A stretch of DNA of 64,000 bases from Thermoplasmata archaeon (GCA_027365105.1 DAHXNZ010000007.1:1-64000), one strand, 5' to 3'; positions 52,420-61,905 are shown, numbered from the stretch's first letter. Notes: a model not told the origin generated them from the sequence alone. Made by a program: numbers and translations.

Positions 52420-52655
52420 CCCATCGGTCGAACCCCGCAGGCAGATAAACCGTTGCCGGAGGCTGAGGCGGCGTTCCGGCTGGGAGGGCAACCCCCCCCA
52501 TCGCTCGCCTCCGGGGCCGTCCCGGACCGGCCGGTGGGGAGGCGGCTGAGGATCCGGAGCCCCGCTCGAAGGGGATCGGGAGCCGAAGAGACTTGGGCCA
52601 TCATCCCTTCCCGAAGCCCAGGGTCCTGGGGCCTCCGGAGCCCGGGGCGACGGGC

Positions 52656-54713
52656 TCAATCCTTGGACCGGACCCGACGCTCGATCTCGGCGACCACTTC
52701 GGGGTTGGCCAGGGTCGTGAGATCGCCGGGGGGTCGGCCGTTGCTGATGGCCGAGAGGACCCGTCGAAGGATCTTGCCCGAGCGGGTTTTGGGCATGTCC
52801 GCGACAATCCAGACGTGCGTGGGTCGAGCGATCTTCCCGATCCTGCTTTCGATGGCCCGGGTCACCCGGTCGGCCAATTCGGGGGAGGGATCTGTGCCGG
52901 AGCGCAGTGAAACGTACGCCTCGGGGCACCGGCCCTTGACCGGATCGTTCACGGGAACGACCGCGGCCTCCGCGATTCCCGGCACGGTGAGGCAGGCCGA
53001 CTCGATCTCTTTGGCGCCGAGCCGGTGACCGGCGACATTGATCACATCGTCGATCCGGCCCAGGATCCGGAAGTAGCCGTCGGCGGCCTGGACGGCGCCG
53101 TCTCCGGTAAGATACGGCCAGTCGTTCCAGTCGGTGCTCTCCGGCGAGGTGTTGAACCGTTGGAAGTAGGTCTCCACATACCGGCGCGGGTCGCCCCAGA
53201 TCGTCGCCATCTGGCCGGGCCACGGGTGGGGGATGACGAGCGCGCCGGCTCGGTGGCTGCCGGGGGGGATGATCCGGCCGTCCTCGTCCCGGATCTGGGG
53301 ATGAATCCCCAAGACGCCGGGCCCTGCGCTCCCGGGCTTCATCGGATCGATTCCGGGGGCCGTCGAGCAGAGGATCCCGCCGGTTTCGGTCTGCCACCAC
53401 GTGTCGAGAACCGAGGCGGCCCCACGCCCGACCTCGGCATGGTACCAGTGCCAGGTCTCCGGTTCGATGGGCTCGCCGACGCTGGTCAGCAATCGGAACG
53501 ACGTCCGGTGCCGGCCCGGGCCGTTCGGCGCGAGCCGGCGCAGCTGGCGAATGGCCGTCGGGGAGGTGTGGAAGACGGTGACTCCCAGGCGCTCGGCGAT
53601 CCTCCAGGGCCGCTCGGGGTCGGGATAGGTCGGGATCCCTTCGTAGAGGACGACCTGGGCTCCCAGGGCCAGCGGGCCGTAGACGATGTAGGTATGGCCG
53701 GTGATCCAGCCGATGTCGGCCATGCACCAGTAGACGTCCTCGGGATCGAGGTCCTGATAGTAGTAGGTGGTCCCGGCCGCGTAGGCGAGGTAGCCGCCCA
53801 GGTTGTGCTGGACCCCCTTCGGCCGGCCGGTCGTTCCGCTGGTGTACATGAGAAAGAGGGGGTGATCCGACGCGAGTTCGCGGGCCGGCTCCCGGGCCGA
53901 GCGGTACCCCGCCAGCTCGGCTTCCAGGTCCGCTTCGACCGGAGCCCGCAGCGGGCGCTCCGACCTCCAGTGGCCCGGCGTCCGGGGCAGGACCAGGACC
54001 CTCTCGGGTGCATGGCCCTGGGCATGGGCAACGCGGTAGGCGCGATCGGCAGCCTCCCGAAGGTCAACCCATCGACCGTTGCGGAAGTAGCCATCCATGG
54101 TGATCAGGAACCGGCTCCGGGAGTCGGCGATCCGCAGACCGCAGGCCTCCCCGGAGAATCCCGAAAAGACGACCGAGTGAGGAAGTCCCAAACGGGCGCA
54201 GGCCAGCATTGCGACCGGGAGGTCGGGGGTCATCGGCAGGTGCAGCGTCACGCGCTCCCCGGCCACGGCACCGAGCCCTCGGGCCAGGTACGCCGCCAGC
54301 GCGTTGACCCGGTCGAACAGCTCTCGGTAGGTCACGATCTGCGGGGGATCGGCTTCCGCTTCCGGGACGAAGATGAGCGCCGGTGCGCCGGCGCGGCCGG
54401 GGAGATGGCGGTCGACGCAGTTGACCGAGGCGTTCAACGTTCCACCCACAAACCAGCGATAGAACGGGGGATGGTCGGAGTCGAGGGTACGGTCCCACCG
54501 GCGGTTCCACGTCAGGAGCTGGGCATACTCGTCAAAATAGGCCGGGAAGCGGTCCCGCCGGAAACGCTCCCTGAGGCCCGGCTCGGCAATGTGGGGAGGG
54601 CGACGCAGGTTTCGCGGCGGGGGTACGAGCGGTTCCTCCGGCCAGTGGACGGCGATGTCGGCCTCGCCTCCCCGGTCGGAGGCGGGAAGTCTCTCCGGAT
54701 CCGGCATGTCCAT
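52656..54713 (-). CDS. acs: Acetyl-CoA synthetase (AMP-forming)
   Basis: A 685-residue adenylate-forming enzyme that makes acetyl-CoA from acetate, ATP and CoA. Core motifs are YTSGTTGRPKG, MADIGWITGHTYIVYGPL, a nucleotide-binding DTWWQTETGG, TGDGAVQAADGYFRILGRID and the C-terminal catalytic Lys in KTRSGKILRR, which is often acetylated. The N-terminus (PPHIAEPGLRERF, DEYAQLLTWNRRWDRTLD) is normal for the family. Propionate or similar acids are alternative substrates. I chose the ATG at 54713 (MDMPDPE). Confidence 0.93.
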   Translation of the reverse strand: MDMPDPERLPASDRGGEADIAVHWPEEPLVPPPRNLRRPPHIAEPGLRERFRRDRFPAYFDEYAQLLTWNRRWDRTLDSDHPPFYRWFVGGTLNASVNCVDRHLPGRAGAPALIFVPEAEADPPQIVTYRELFDRVNALAAYLARGLGAVAGERVTLHLPMTPDLPVAMLACARLGLPHSVVFSGFSGEACGLRIADSRSRFLITMDGYFRNGRWVDLREAADRAYRVAHAQGHAPERVLVLPRTPGHWRSERPLRAPVEADLEAELAGYRSAREPARELASDHPLFLMYTSGTTGRPKGVQHNLGGYLAYAAGTTYYYQDLDPEDVYWCMADIGWITGHTYIVYGPLALGAQVVLYEGIPTYPDPERPWRIAERLGVTVFHTSPTAIRQLRRLAPNGPGRHRTSFRLLTSVGEPIEPETWHWYHAEVGRGAASVLDTWWQTETGGILCSTAPGIDPMKPGSAGPGVLGIHPQIRDEDGRIIPPGSHRAGALVIPHPWPGQMATIWGDPRRYVETYFQRFNTSPESTDWNDWPYLTGDGAVQAADGYFRILGRIDDVINVAGHRLGAKEIESACLTVPGIAEAAVVPVNDPVKGRCPEAYVSLRSGTDPSPELADRVTRAIESRIGKIARPTHVWIVADMPKTRSGKILRRVLSAISNGRPPGDLTTLANPEVVAEIERRVRSKD

Positions 54714-55035
54714 ACGCTCCAGCCTCCGGGAGCGTATGAGGGGGACGGCCGCCGAGCCGGCTCGGAGGGTTGGGAGGCCCGGGCGGGGGTCGGGGCAGGA
54801 CCCGATCCCTGATCCGGCCGGGCCCTCGGGGCTCCGGCCGGTCCGTTGGGTTACCGGAGGGGATGCGGGCCGCCCGGGACCGATCGCCGAGCCCCCCTTG
54901 GCCCCCTCCGGAACTTGTGGGGCGGGTTCATGCGGGCCCCGCTCGGTCCGGAAGAGATCCCGGTGCTCTCGGGGCCAGTTGGGTTGGCGAAAGTGTGATA
55001 GACCCCTGACCGGTCGGTTCCGGGCCCGGGGCGTC
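54714..55035. other. Divergent control region between acs and the tpiA operon
   Basis: 322 bases between two divergent genes. No supported gene lies here. A weak AT-richer site (GTGTGATAG, near 54994-55002) lies about 35-40 bases before the plus-strand ATG at 55036 and could be its promoter. Confidence 0.35.
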
Positions 55036-55251
55036 ATGGCGGAGGCATCTGGACGGCCACCGGAACGGTTCGAAAAGACCATTCACCAACGGATCGACCC
55101 GAATGACGAATCGACGACCCTGGAAGACGTCCTCTCCAAGATCTCGGAGCTCCAGCGCAAGCACCCCGACCGTGAGGTCTTCTTCGACGGGGACGAGTAC
55201 GCGATCTGCTCCCGCCCCAAGCGACTCCGCCCCGCCTCGGGTCACGATTGA
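55036..55251 (+). CDS. Small protein of unknown function, co-translated with tpiA
   Basis: 71 residues. The middle is well structured: FEKTIHQRIDPNDESTTLED, VLSKISELQRKHPD (helix) and REVFFDGDEYAICSRPKRL. One Cys, no membrane helix. No family name is recognised, but the amino-acid mix is clearly that of a real protein. Its stop codon overlaps the first codon assumed for tpiA (ATTGA), so it may help start translation of that gene. Confidence 0.65.
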   Translation: MAEASGRPPERFEKTIHQRIDPNDESTTLEDVLSKISELQRKHPDREVFFDGDEYAICSRPKRLRPASGHD

Positions 55252-55927
55252 TCCCCGCCTCAAGCCGCCGCTCTTCCTCCTGAACCTCAAGTGCTACCCG
55301 GCGGCGCTGGGCCGTCATGCCGACGATCTCGCCCGGCATCTGGCCTCGGTGGGCCACGACTACGGGGTGTCGGTCGGGCTCGTGCCTTCGTTGCCGGACC
55401 TCGGTCGGATCGCGGCGGAAGGCCGTCTGCCGATCCTGGCCCCGCACTCCGATCCTCAACCCCCGGGAGCATCCACCGGATTTGCGATTCCCGAAGCCCT
55501 GATCGCGGCCGGCGCTTCCGGAAGCCTGGTCAACCACTCGGAGCATCGCCTGACCCCGGCCCTCCTCCGATCGACGGTCCAGCGGCTGATGCAGGTCGGT
55601 CTCGCCACCGTGCTCTGTACCCGGGATCTGCCGGAGTCGGTCCGGTGGGCCCGCCTCTCGCCCTCGCACCTCGCCGTCGAACCTCCGGATCTCATCGGGG
55701 GTCATCGGTCGGTATCGTCGGCCCGGCCGGAGTTGATCCAAACGACCGTCGACTCGGTCCGGCGGGTGGCACCTTCGGTCCAGGTGCTCTGTGGCGCCGG
55801 GATCCACACCCGCCGGGATGTCGTGACCGCCCTCGAACTCGGCAGCCAGGGTATCCTGGTGGCCAGTGCCGTCGCCACCGCCCCGGATCCCAAGGCGGCG
55901 ATGATGGAGCTCGCCCGAGGCTTCTGA
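55247..55927 (+). CDS. tpiA: Triosephosphate isomerase, archaeal type, with no standard start codon
   Basis: About 226 residues, the usual length for archaeal TIM. The start of the barrel (FLLNLKCYP) supplies the active-site Asn and Lys. The catalytic His is in NHSEHRLTP and the catalytic Glu in AVEPPDLIGG. Phosphate-binding segments CGAGIHTRRDV and GILVASAVA follow. It interconverts dihydroxyacetone phosphate and glyceraldehyde 3-phosphate. No ATG, GTG or TTG lies in frame at the right place. I give the ATT at 55247 that overlaps the preceding stop. An ATG at 55103 is in frame, but the added 48 residues are shadow-like because they overlap the real 71-residue gene. Confidence 0.85.
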   Translation: MDPRLKPPLFLLNLKCYPAALGRHADDLARHLASVGHDYGVSVGLVPSLPDLGRIAAEGRLPILAPHSDPQPPGASTGFAIPEALIAAGASGSLVNHSEHRLTPALLRSTVQRLMQVGLATVLCTRDLPESVRWARLSPSHLAVEPPDLIGGHRSVSSARPELIQTTVDSVRRVAPSVQVLCGAGIHTRRDVVTALELGSQGILVASAVATAPDPKAAMMELARGF

Positions 55928-56067
55928 CCGGCGCCGCCTCCCTCCGGTCGCCGCGGCGATGGCGGCCGCGGGCCGATCCCTCCGTCCATCGCCTTTGACG
56001 GAGAGTTCATCAGCGGGCCGGCCTTCCCGCCGTTCGTCTCCCTCGACGGGAGGTCAGGCGGGCTGCA

Positions 56068-57600
56068 ATGCCGAAACCCAAGGTCGCTCCCCGAAAGCGG
56101 ACGGGGCCCCCTGTACGTCGGACTCGACGTCGGACGGAGCCGAGGAAGGCCCGGCGACCTCCCCGAACCGATGCGCCGGCCGCGCGACCCGCTCGGATCG
56201 GCGGCCGCCGTCCACGAACCGCGCCTCGGACGACCCCCTCGAGGCCCCGATCCAAGCCGAGCTCACCGCGATCCGGCCGAAGGGGCCCGGCCCGGTCCCC
56301 CCGGAGTCTGCGTGCCCCCGCAACCTCCCGACTCACCCAGGCCGAGAGCAGCTTTCTGGCCGAGATGGCCCGCGCGACAGCGTTCAAGGCGCCCGCGTCG
56401 GGCGTCCCCCGGCTCTCGGCGGCCTCGGAGCCTCCCCTTCATATCGTCATGGTGGGGTGGGAGTTTCCCCCCGACCATTCGGGTGGCCTGGGGGTCCACT
56501 CATACGAAATGGTGCGCGAGCTGGCCCAACTCGGCCACAAGGTGACGTTCCTGCTGCCCGAGGACCGTCCCCACCTGGACGTCCCCGGCGTCAGCTTTCG
56601 GGCCCCGGGGGACGCCCTGGACCGTCCGAGGCGACCCGGGGTGGAGCCGCTCCGAGCCTACGTCTCGCCGGAGACCGGGACCATTACCAACCTCTCGGAG
56701 GTGGCCGACTTCTACAATACATGGATCGCGGGCCTGGCGGATTTGGGTCGCGTGGACGTCGTCCACGTCCACGACTGGTTCGGAACAGTCGGCGGCACGG
56801 CGCTGGCCCACCGGGAGCATGCGGCGCTCGTCGTGACCATCCACTCGACCGAGTACGACCGATCGCTCGACCACCCGTGGCCCGAGATCCTCCATCGGGA
56901 GGAGCACGGGATCGCCCACGCGGACCGGATCATCGCCGTGAGCCGACACCTCCGGGCCCAGTTGATCGACCGCTACGGCGCTCCCCCGGGCCGGGTCCGG
57001 GTCGTCTACAACGCGGTTCGTCCCTCCGGTCCATCCCCTCCACCCGACCGCCGTCCTCCGACCGTCATCTACATCGGGCGACTGGCGGCGATGAAGGGGA
57101 TCGATACGTTCCTCAAGGCGGCCGCCCGGATCGCCCCGTCGTTTCCCTCCGTACAGTTCGTGGTCGGGGGGGAAGGGCCCGAACTCCCCCACCTCCTCCA
57201 CCTGGCCGCGGCGCTCGGGATTGCGGACCGGGTCATGTTCCTGGGCCGGGTTTCGGAGGCCGAACGGACCCATCTGCTCAGCCAGGCCTCGGTCTTCGTG
57301 CTCCCGTCCGTCGTGGAACCGTTCGGGATCGCCGCGCTCGAGGCGATGGCCGCCGGGACCCCCACGATCGTCTCGAAGACAAGCGGCGTCGCCGAGATCT
57401 CGGCGAACCTGTTCCGGGTCGACTTCTGGGACGTCGAGGAGTTCGCGAACCGGATCGCCGAGCTCCTCCTCTACCCCCCCTTGTCCCGGACGCTGGGGGT
57501 CCAGGGGCGGGAGGACGCTCTCCGCGAGGGCTGGCGGGAACGGGCGCTGGAGACGGTCCAGGTCTATCGGGAAGCGATCCACGACCGGAGGACGGCGTGA
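56068..57600 (+). CDS. GT4-family glycosyltransferase (glycogen synthase-like)
   Basis: A GT-B glycosyltransferase of 510 residues. The catalytic part begins at about residue 125 with IVMVGWEFPPDHSGGLGVHS (acceptor and nucleotide-sugar loop). It continues with VVHVHDWFGT, VIYIGRLAAMKGIDTFLKA and the donor-site EPFGIAALEAMAAGTPTIVS. It probably extends alpha-1,4-glucan from a nucleotide-activated glucose. The first 100 or so residues are an unusual Arg/Pro/Ser-rich tail with lower third-position GC. An ATG at 56365 would give a 411-residue protein of ordinary length, so the long start is uncertain. The stop overlaps the GH57 start. Confidence 0.85.
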   Translation: MPKPKVAPRKRTGPPVRRTRRRTEPRKARRPPRTDAPAARPARIGGRRPRTAPRTTPSRPRSKPSSPRSGRRGPARSPRSLRAPATSRLTQAESSFLAEMARATAFKAPASGVPRLSAASEPPLHIVMVGWEFPPDHSGGLGVHSYEMVRELAQLGHKVTFLLPEDRPHLDVPGVSFRAPGDALDRPRRPGVEPLRAYVSPETGTITNLSEVADFYNTWIAGLADLGRVDVVHVHDWFGTVGGTALAHREHAALVVTIHSTEYDRSLDHPWPEILHREEHGIAHADRIIAVSRHLRAQLIDRYGAPPGRVRVVYNAVRPSGPSPPPDRRPPTVIYIGRLAAMKGIDTFLKAAARIAPSFPSVQFVVGGEGPELPHLLHLAAALGIADRVMFLGRVSEAERTHLLSQASVFVLPSVVEPFGIAALEAMAAGTPTIVSKTSGVAEISANLFRVDFWDVEEFANRIAELLLYPPLSRTLGVQGREDALREGWRERALETVQVYREAIHDRRTA

Positions 57601-58787
57601 CCCAGATCGTTCTGGAGCTTCACCTCCACCAGCCGTGGCGTCTCGGTCGGTTCCGCTACCTGGACCTGGGTTCCGGCCGTTCCTACTTCGACATTCCCCG
57701 CAACCTCGAGATTTTCCGGAGGGTCGCCGATCGGAGCTACCGCCCGGTGCTCGACCGCCTCCTCGGCCTCGTCGACGAGCACGATGAGTTCCGCCTCTCC
57801 CTTTCGGTCACGGGCACGTTCCTGGAGCAGGCCCGAGAGGCCGCTCCCGACGTCGTCGAGCGGCTCCAGGCCCTGGTCGGGACCGGCCGGGTGGGCCTCG
57901 TCGCGGAGACCTACTTCCACTCGCTCGCGTTCCTGTTGCCGCCCCCGGAGCTCCACGACCAGGTCGAGCTCCACCGGGAGCTGCTCCGTCAGACGTTCCG
58001 CCAGGATCCCCGCACCCTCCGGATGACCGAACTCGCCTACTCGGACCACCTGGCCCGGTTCGCGGAAGCCCGCGGATTCCGCGCGATGCTGGCCGAAGGA
58101 TGGCCCGGCATCCTCCATGGCCACTCGCCCACCTACCGGTACTGCGCCGTGACGGCGCCGACGCTGACCGTGCTGATGCGCCACTTTCCCCTGAGCGACG
58201 ACATCGCCTTCCGCTTCTCGTCCCGGGACTGGAGCGAGTACCCCCTGACCAGCGAGAAGTTCGCCGGCTGGCTGGGCGCGACGCCCGGGGATTTCATCGG
58301 GCTCTTCATGGACTTTGAGACCTTCGGTGAGCATCAGCCGGCCGACTCGGGGATCCTGGAGTTCCTGAGCGCGCTTCCGGCGGCCGTCCGCCGGCACCCG
58401 GACCTGGCCTGGGCGACGGTGGACGAAGCGGCCCAGGGGCCGCCCCGCGACACCGTCGCCTCGCCCGAGATTGTCACCTGGGCCGATGAGCGCAGAGACC
58501 TCGGCGCGTGGCTCGGGAACGACCTCCAGAAGTCGGCCTTGGAGGCGGCGAAGAAGGTCGGCCGATTGGTTCGGCTCGCTCAGGACCCGGAGCTATGGAC
58601 CGACTGGCGCCGACTCCTCACCTCCGACCATTTCTACTACATGTATGTCGGCGGCAACCCTGCCGACCGCCGGGTACACCAGCACTTTTCGAACTATCCG
58701 AATCCGTTCGACGCGTATGCCAATTATATGAACGCCCTGACCGATCTGCGGCGACGCGCGTTGGCGGCGTCCGGACACACCGAATGA
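57597..58787 (+). CDS. GH57-family glycoside hydrolase/glucanotransferase
   Basis: A 396-residue GH57 protein. It begins with the family signature LELHLHQPWRLG. The likely nucleophile Glu is in MTELAYSDH and the acid/base Asp in MDFETFGEHQ. The helical C-terminal domain holds DHFYYMYVGG. GH57 members hydrolyse or rearrange alpha-1,4-glucan (amylase, 4-alpha-glucanotransferase). No signal peptide, so it acts inside the cell. The GTG start overlaps the GT4 stop. Confidence 0.9.
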   Translation: MTQIVLELHLHQPWRLGRFRYLDLGSGRSYFDIPRNLEIFRRVADRSYRPVLDRLLGLVDEHDEFRLSLSVTGTFLEQAREAAPDVVERLQALVGTGRVGLVAETYFHSLAFLLPPPELHDQVELHRELLRQTFRQDPRTLRMTELAYSDHLARFAEARGFRAMLAEGWPGILHGHSPTYRYCAVTAPTLTVLMRHFPLSDDIAFRFSSRDWSEYPLTSEKFAGWLGATPGDFIGLFMDFETFGEHQPADSGILEFLSALPAAVRRHPDLAWATVDEAAQGPPRDTVASPEIVTWADERRDLGAWLGNDLQKSALEAAKKVGRLVRLAQDPELWTDWRRLLTSDHFYYMYVGGNPADRRVHQHFSNYPNPFDAYANYMNALTDLRRRALAASGHTE

Positions 58788-58818
58788 GACCGATCGCCCG
58801 GCCGCCCCGGACCCGGCC

Positions 58819-60684
58819 ATGATTGCCTCGATCGTCGGCAACAACCGCCTGCTGGTGACCGGCAACGAGGACGGCGAGTGGAACGCCCTGTTCTATCCCT
58901 ATCCGGGCCAGTTCCAGCACCTGCTGCAGGCCCGCTTCGGCTGCTACGATGTGGAGCTCCGACGCTTCGCATGGACCCGGTCCCGGACGAGCCCGCTGGG
59001 GGAACCCCAGACGGCGATGGAAGGGGCGACGGCCCGTTGGGAGTGGACCGGCCCCGACCTTCGGCTTTCGGTGAGCGACCATGTCCATCCGAACCACGAT
59101 CTCCTCGTCCGGGTGGTCCGGGCGCAGGCTCCCGTGCCCCGCCCGATCCGCCTCTTTTCGTACCAGTCCCTTCGGATCGCCCAGTCGATGTACCAGGACA
59201 CCGCCTATGTCGACGCCTCGCACCGCTCCCTGGTCCATTTCAAGCGGGGCTTCTACTTCGAGTTCTTCAGCGATCCCCCGTTCTCGCGCGCCGCGTGCGG
59301 CGAGCACAGCCTGAAGGGCCTCGAGGGAACGTACGTCGACGCCGAGGACGGCCTCCTCGAGGGGGCGCACGTCGCCCACGGCTCTCCCGACAGCGCGCTC
59401 CAGTGGGATCTCCTGGCGACTCCCGGTGCGGGAACCGTGCTGCGGATCTTCCTCGCGGCCGGCGCGACGCCCTCCGAGACCGGCCGGCTCCGGGAGCTCG
59501 TCCGACATGGCGAACCCTCCCGGTTCGTCCGGGAGTCCTCGGCGTTCTGGAACGGATGGATCCGCCGGCGCATGCCCGAGGCGCCCGCCGGGCTCAGCGA
59601 CCGGGCGATCCGGGTCTACCGGCACAGCGTCCTCGTCCTCCGGCACCTGACCGCCCACAATGGGGCCATCCTGGCGTCTCCGGACACCACTCCGCTGGAG
59701 GGGGTCGGTGACACCTACAACTACTGCTGGTGGAGGGACGGCGGGTTGGTCTCCAAGGCGATGGACGAGGCGGGGCTGTACGAGAACGCCCAGCGGTTCC
59801 TCGAGTTCGCCCAGCGCTGCCAGGACGCGGACGGGTCCTTCTTCCACCGCTTCTTCCCGGATGGGGAGCGGGGATCGACCTGGCACCTGCCGCCGTTCCT
59901 TCAAATCGACCAGACCGCCACGGTCGTCGCCGCGGTGTGGCATCACTTCAAGCGCGGGAACGATCCGGATGTGCTGGTCCCCCTCTGGCCGATGGTGAAG
60001 TCCGCCGCCAACTTCCTGACATTGTTCCGCGATCCCCAGACCGGCCTCACGGCCGCGAGCTACGATCTCTGGGAGGAACGGATGGGCATCCACACCTACT
60101 CCACCGCCGCGGTCATCCACGCCCTCGAGCGGGCCGCCCGGATCGCCGAAGAGCTGGGCAAGGACCCGGCCCCTTGGCGGCAGGCCTCGACCGAGATCCA
60201 CGCGGCCGCGCTCCGGCACCTCTGGGTCCCCGACGAGCAGCGGTTCATCCGCTCCCTCGGCCCGCGGGACGATCGGGAGGATGCGAGCCTGCTGCTCGCG
60301 CTGAAGCTCGGCCTGGTCCCCTGGAGCGATCCCCGGGCCCGGAGTACGGTCGATCGGATCGAACACCATCTCTGGTCGAGCGCCCAGGGAGGCCTGGCGC
60401 GGTATGAGGGCGACCGCTACTTTGGGCCCCAGAACCCGTGGATCATCACGACCCTCTGGTTGGCCGAGGCCCGGCTCCGCCTCGGGGACCGGGAGAGGTG
60501 CCGGGAACTGATCGAGTGGGCGGCGAACCGGGCCACCCCGACCCTGCTCCTTCCCGAGCAGATCGACGCCCGGACCGGGGAGGGCCGGAGCGCCGTGCCC
60601 CTGGCGTGGTCCCACTCGACGTTCATCGATGTCGTCCACAAGTTCGCCGAGTCGGAGGTCGGCCGAATCCATTCGGATGACTGA
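58819..60684 (+). CDS. GH15-family glucoamylase-like glucan hydrolase
   Basis: A 621-residue GH15 protein with an N-terminal beta-sandwich domain (IVGNNRLLVTG, LFYPYPGQFQHL) and a C-terminal alpha/alpha barrel. The barrel holds NYCWWRDGGLVSKAM, the general-acid region YDLWEERMG and the general-base region LLPEQIDA. It should release glucose from the non-reducing ends of alpha-glucan; trehalose hydrolysis is known for some relatives. No signal peptide is seen. It is 31 bases after the GH57 gene and overlaps the kinase gene. Confidence 0.93.
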   Translation: MIASIVGNNRLLVTGNEDGEWNALFYPYPGQFQHLLQARFGCYDVELRRFAWTRSRTSPLGEPQTAMEGATARWEWTGPDLRLSVSDHVHPNHDLLVRVVRAQAPVPRPIRLFSYQSLRIAQSMYQDTAYVDASHRSLVHFKRGFYFEFFSDPPFSRAACGEHSLKGLEGTYVDAEDGLLEGAHVAHGSPDSALQWDLLATPGAGTVLRIFLAAGATPSETGRLRELVRHGEPSRFVRESSAFWNGWIRRRMPEAPAGLSDRAIRVYRHSVLVLRHLTAHNGAILASPDTTPLEGVGDTYNYCWWRDGGLVSKAMDEAGLYENAQRFLEFAQRCQDADGSFFHRFFPDGERGSTWHLPPFLQIDQTATVVAAVWHHFKRGNDPDVLVPLWPMVKSAANFLTLFRDPQTGLTAASYDLWEERMGIHTYSTAAVIHALERAARIAEELGKDPAPWRQASTEIHAAALRHLWVPDEQRFIRSLGPRDDREDASLLLALKLGLVPWSDPRARSTVDRIEHHLWSSAQGGLARYEGDRYFGPQNPWIITTLWLAEARLRLGDRERCRELIEWAANRATPTLLLPEQIDARTGEGRSAVPLAWSHSTFIDVVHKFAESEVGRIHSDD

Positions 60685-61699
60685 CCCTTCCCCTCGCCGA
60701 GGCCGGCGGACTGCGCCGGGAATCGTGGGCGTGGATCTCGGGGCGACCAAGGTCGTCAGCGCCTGGGTCGGCCGCGACGGGACGGTGGACGGGCATAGCG
60801 GAGCCCGGATCTACCGGAGCGAGGGCTATCACGAGCTCATCTCCGAGATCGTCCGGTGCGTAAGGGCCAGCCAGGCGGCCTGCCGACGGCCTCTCGCGGC
60901 GGTCGGAGTGGGGATCGCCGCCCAGGTGGACTCCTCGGCCGGGCGAGTCCTCTACGCCCCCAACTTGAAGTGGAAGAACCGGCCGTTGGCGGCGGACCTC
61001 GCGCGGCGACTCGCCTGTCCGGTCTACCTCATCAACGATGCCCGCGCGGCCACCCTCGGCGAATGGAGGCACGGAGCCGGCCGGGGCTCCGACAACTGGC
61101 TCTGCCTGATGGTGGGCACCGGGGTCGGGTCCTCCGCGGTGGTCGGAGGGGTCCTCCTCGAAGGTGCCTCCAACTCGTTCGGGGAGGTAGGCCACCTGAC
61201 CCTCGTCTCGGGAGGTCGGCCCTGCCACTGCCCTCACCGGGGGTGCATCGAGGCCTACATCGGGGGGTGGGCGATCGGAGAACGCGCCCGCCGGGAGGTC
61301 ACCCTCCCGAACGGGCGGGACAGCCGGATTCGGGTCCTGGCCGGGACCCCGGGGCGGATCACGGCCCGCACCGTCTTCGAGGCGTACCGTCAGAAGGACC
61401 CGCTCGCGATCCGGCTCGTTCAGTCGGTCGAGCAGTATTTTGCCGACGCGATCGTCGGATTGGTCAATGGGTTCAATCCCGAACGGCTGGTTCTGGGCGG
61501 AGGGATCATCGAGGGCCTTCCTCACCTGCTCCCGATCCTTCGCCAGGCCATCCGGACCCACTGTCAGCCCTCCGAATCCAAAGTCCATGTGGTACGGGCC
61601 CGCCTGGGGGCCGACACCGTGCTCATTGGGGCGGGCACCTACGCGCTCGAACGCCATCGGGGCCGATCGGTCCGGGGTCCCGCCGCCCGTCCGGGCTGA
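60677..61699 (+). CDS. ROK-family sugar kinase (probable glucokinase)
   Basis: A 340-residue ROK protein. The phosphate loop is IVGVDLGATKVVSAWV. The ROK signature includes NDARAATLGEW and GEVGHLTLVSGGRPCHCPHR, with the zinc-binding CxC....C ending RGCIEAY. The catalytic Asp is in NDARA. It most likely phosphorylates the glucose released by the neighbouring hydrolases, using ATP. I chose the ATG at 60677, which overlaps the end of the GH15 gene by eight bases; the longer open frame is not needed. Confidence 0.9.
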   Translation: MTDPSPRRGRRTAPGIVGVDLGATKVVSAWVGRDGTVDGHSGARIYRSEGYHELISEIVRCVRASQAACRRPLAAVGVGIAAQVDSSAGRVLYAPNLKWKNRPLAADLARRLACPVYLINDARAATLGEWRHGAGRGSDNWLCLMVGTGVGSSAVVGGVLLEGASNSFGEVGHLTLVSGGRPCHCPHRGCIEAYIGGWAIGERARREVTLPNGRDSRIRVLAGTPGRITARTVFEAYRQKDPLAIRLVQSVEQYFADAIVGLVNGFNPERLVLGGGIIEGLPHLLPILRQAIRTHCQPSESKVHVVRARLGADTVLIGAGTYALERHRGRSVRGPAARPG

Positions 61700-61874
61700 C
61701 CCCTCGACCCTCACGCCGGGTCGTCGGGCCCGGAATGGGCCGGGCCCCTCGGAGCCGCGTCCGGTATGCTGGTCGCCCATCCGATGATCCCTTCCTTCGG
61801 CCCGCCTCGCGCCGTTAGTTGCTGGCGAGGCCTGCGAAGCGGGCCGAAAGAAGGCCCATCTGAGGATCGATACC

Positions 61875-61881
61875 CTTATCC
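61875..61881 (+). promoter_or_regulatory. TATA-like box for the VapBC pair
   Basis: CTTATCC, 28 bases before the ATG at 61906 but only 16 from the ATG at 61894; it therefore supports the shorter VapB. Confidence 0.5.
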
Positions 61882-61905
61882 AATAGTGCACATATGTGGA
61901 TGTAT

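Noticed and set aside
55103-55246. Upstream ATG extension of tpiA
   Set aside because: The extra 48 residues are Ser/Arg/Pro-rich and fully overlap the protein-like 71-residue gene in another frame.
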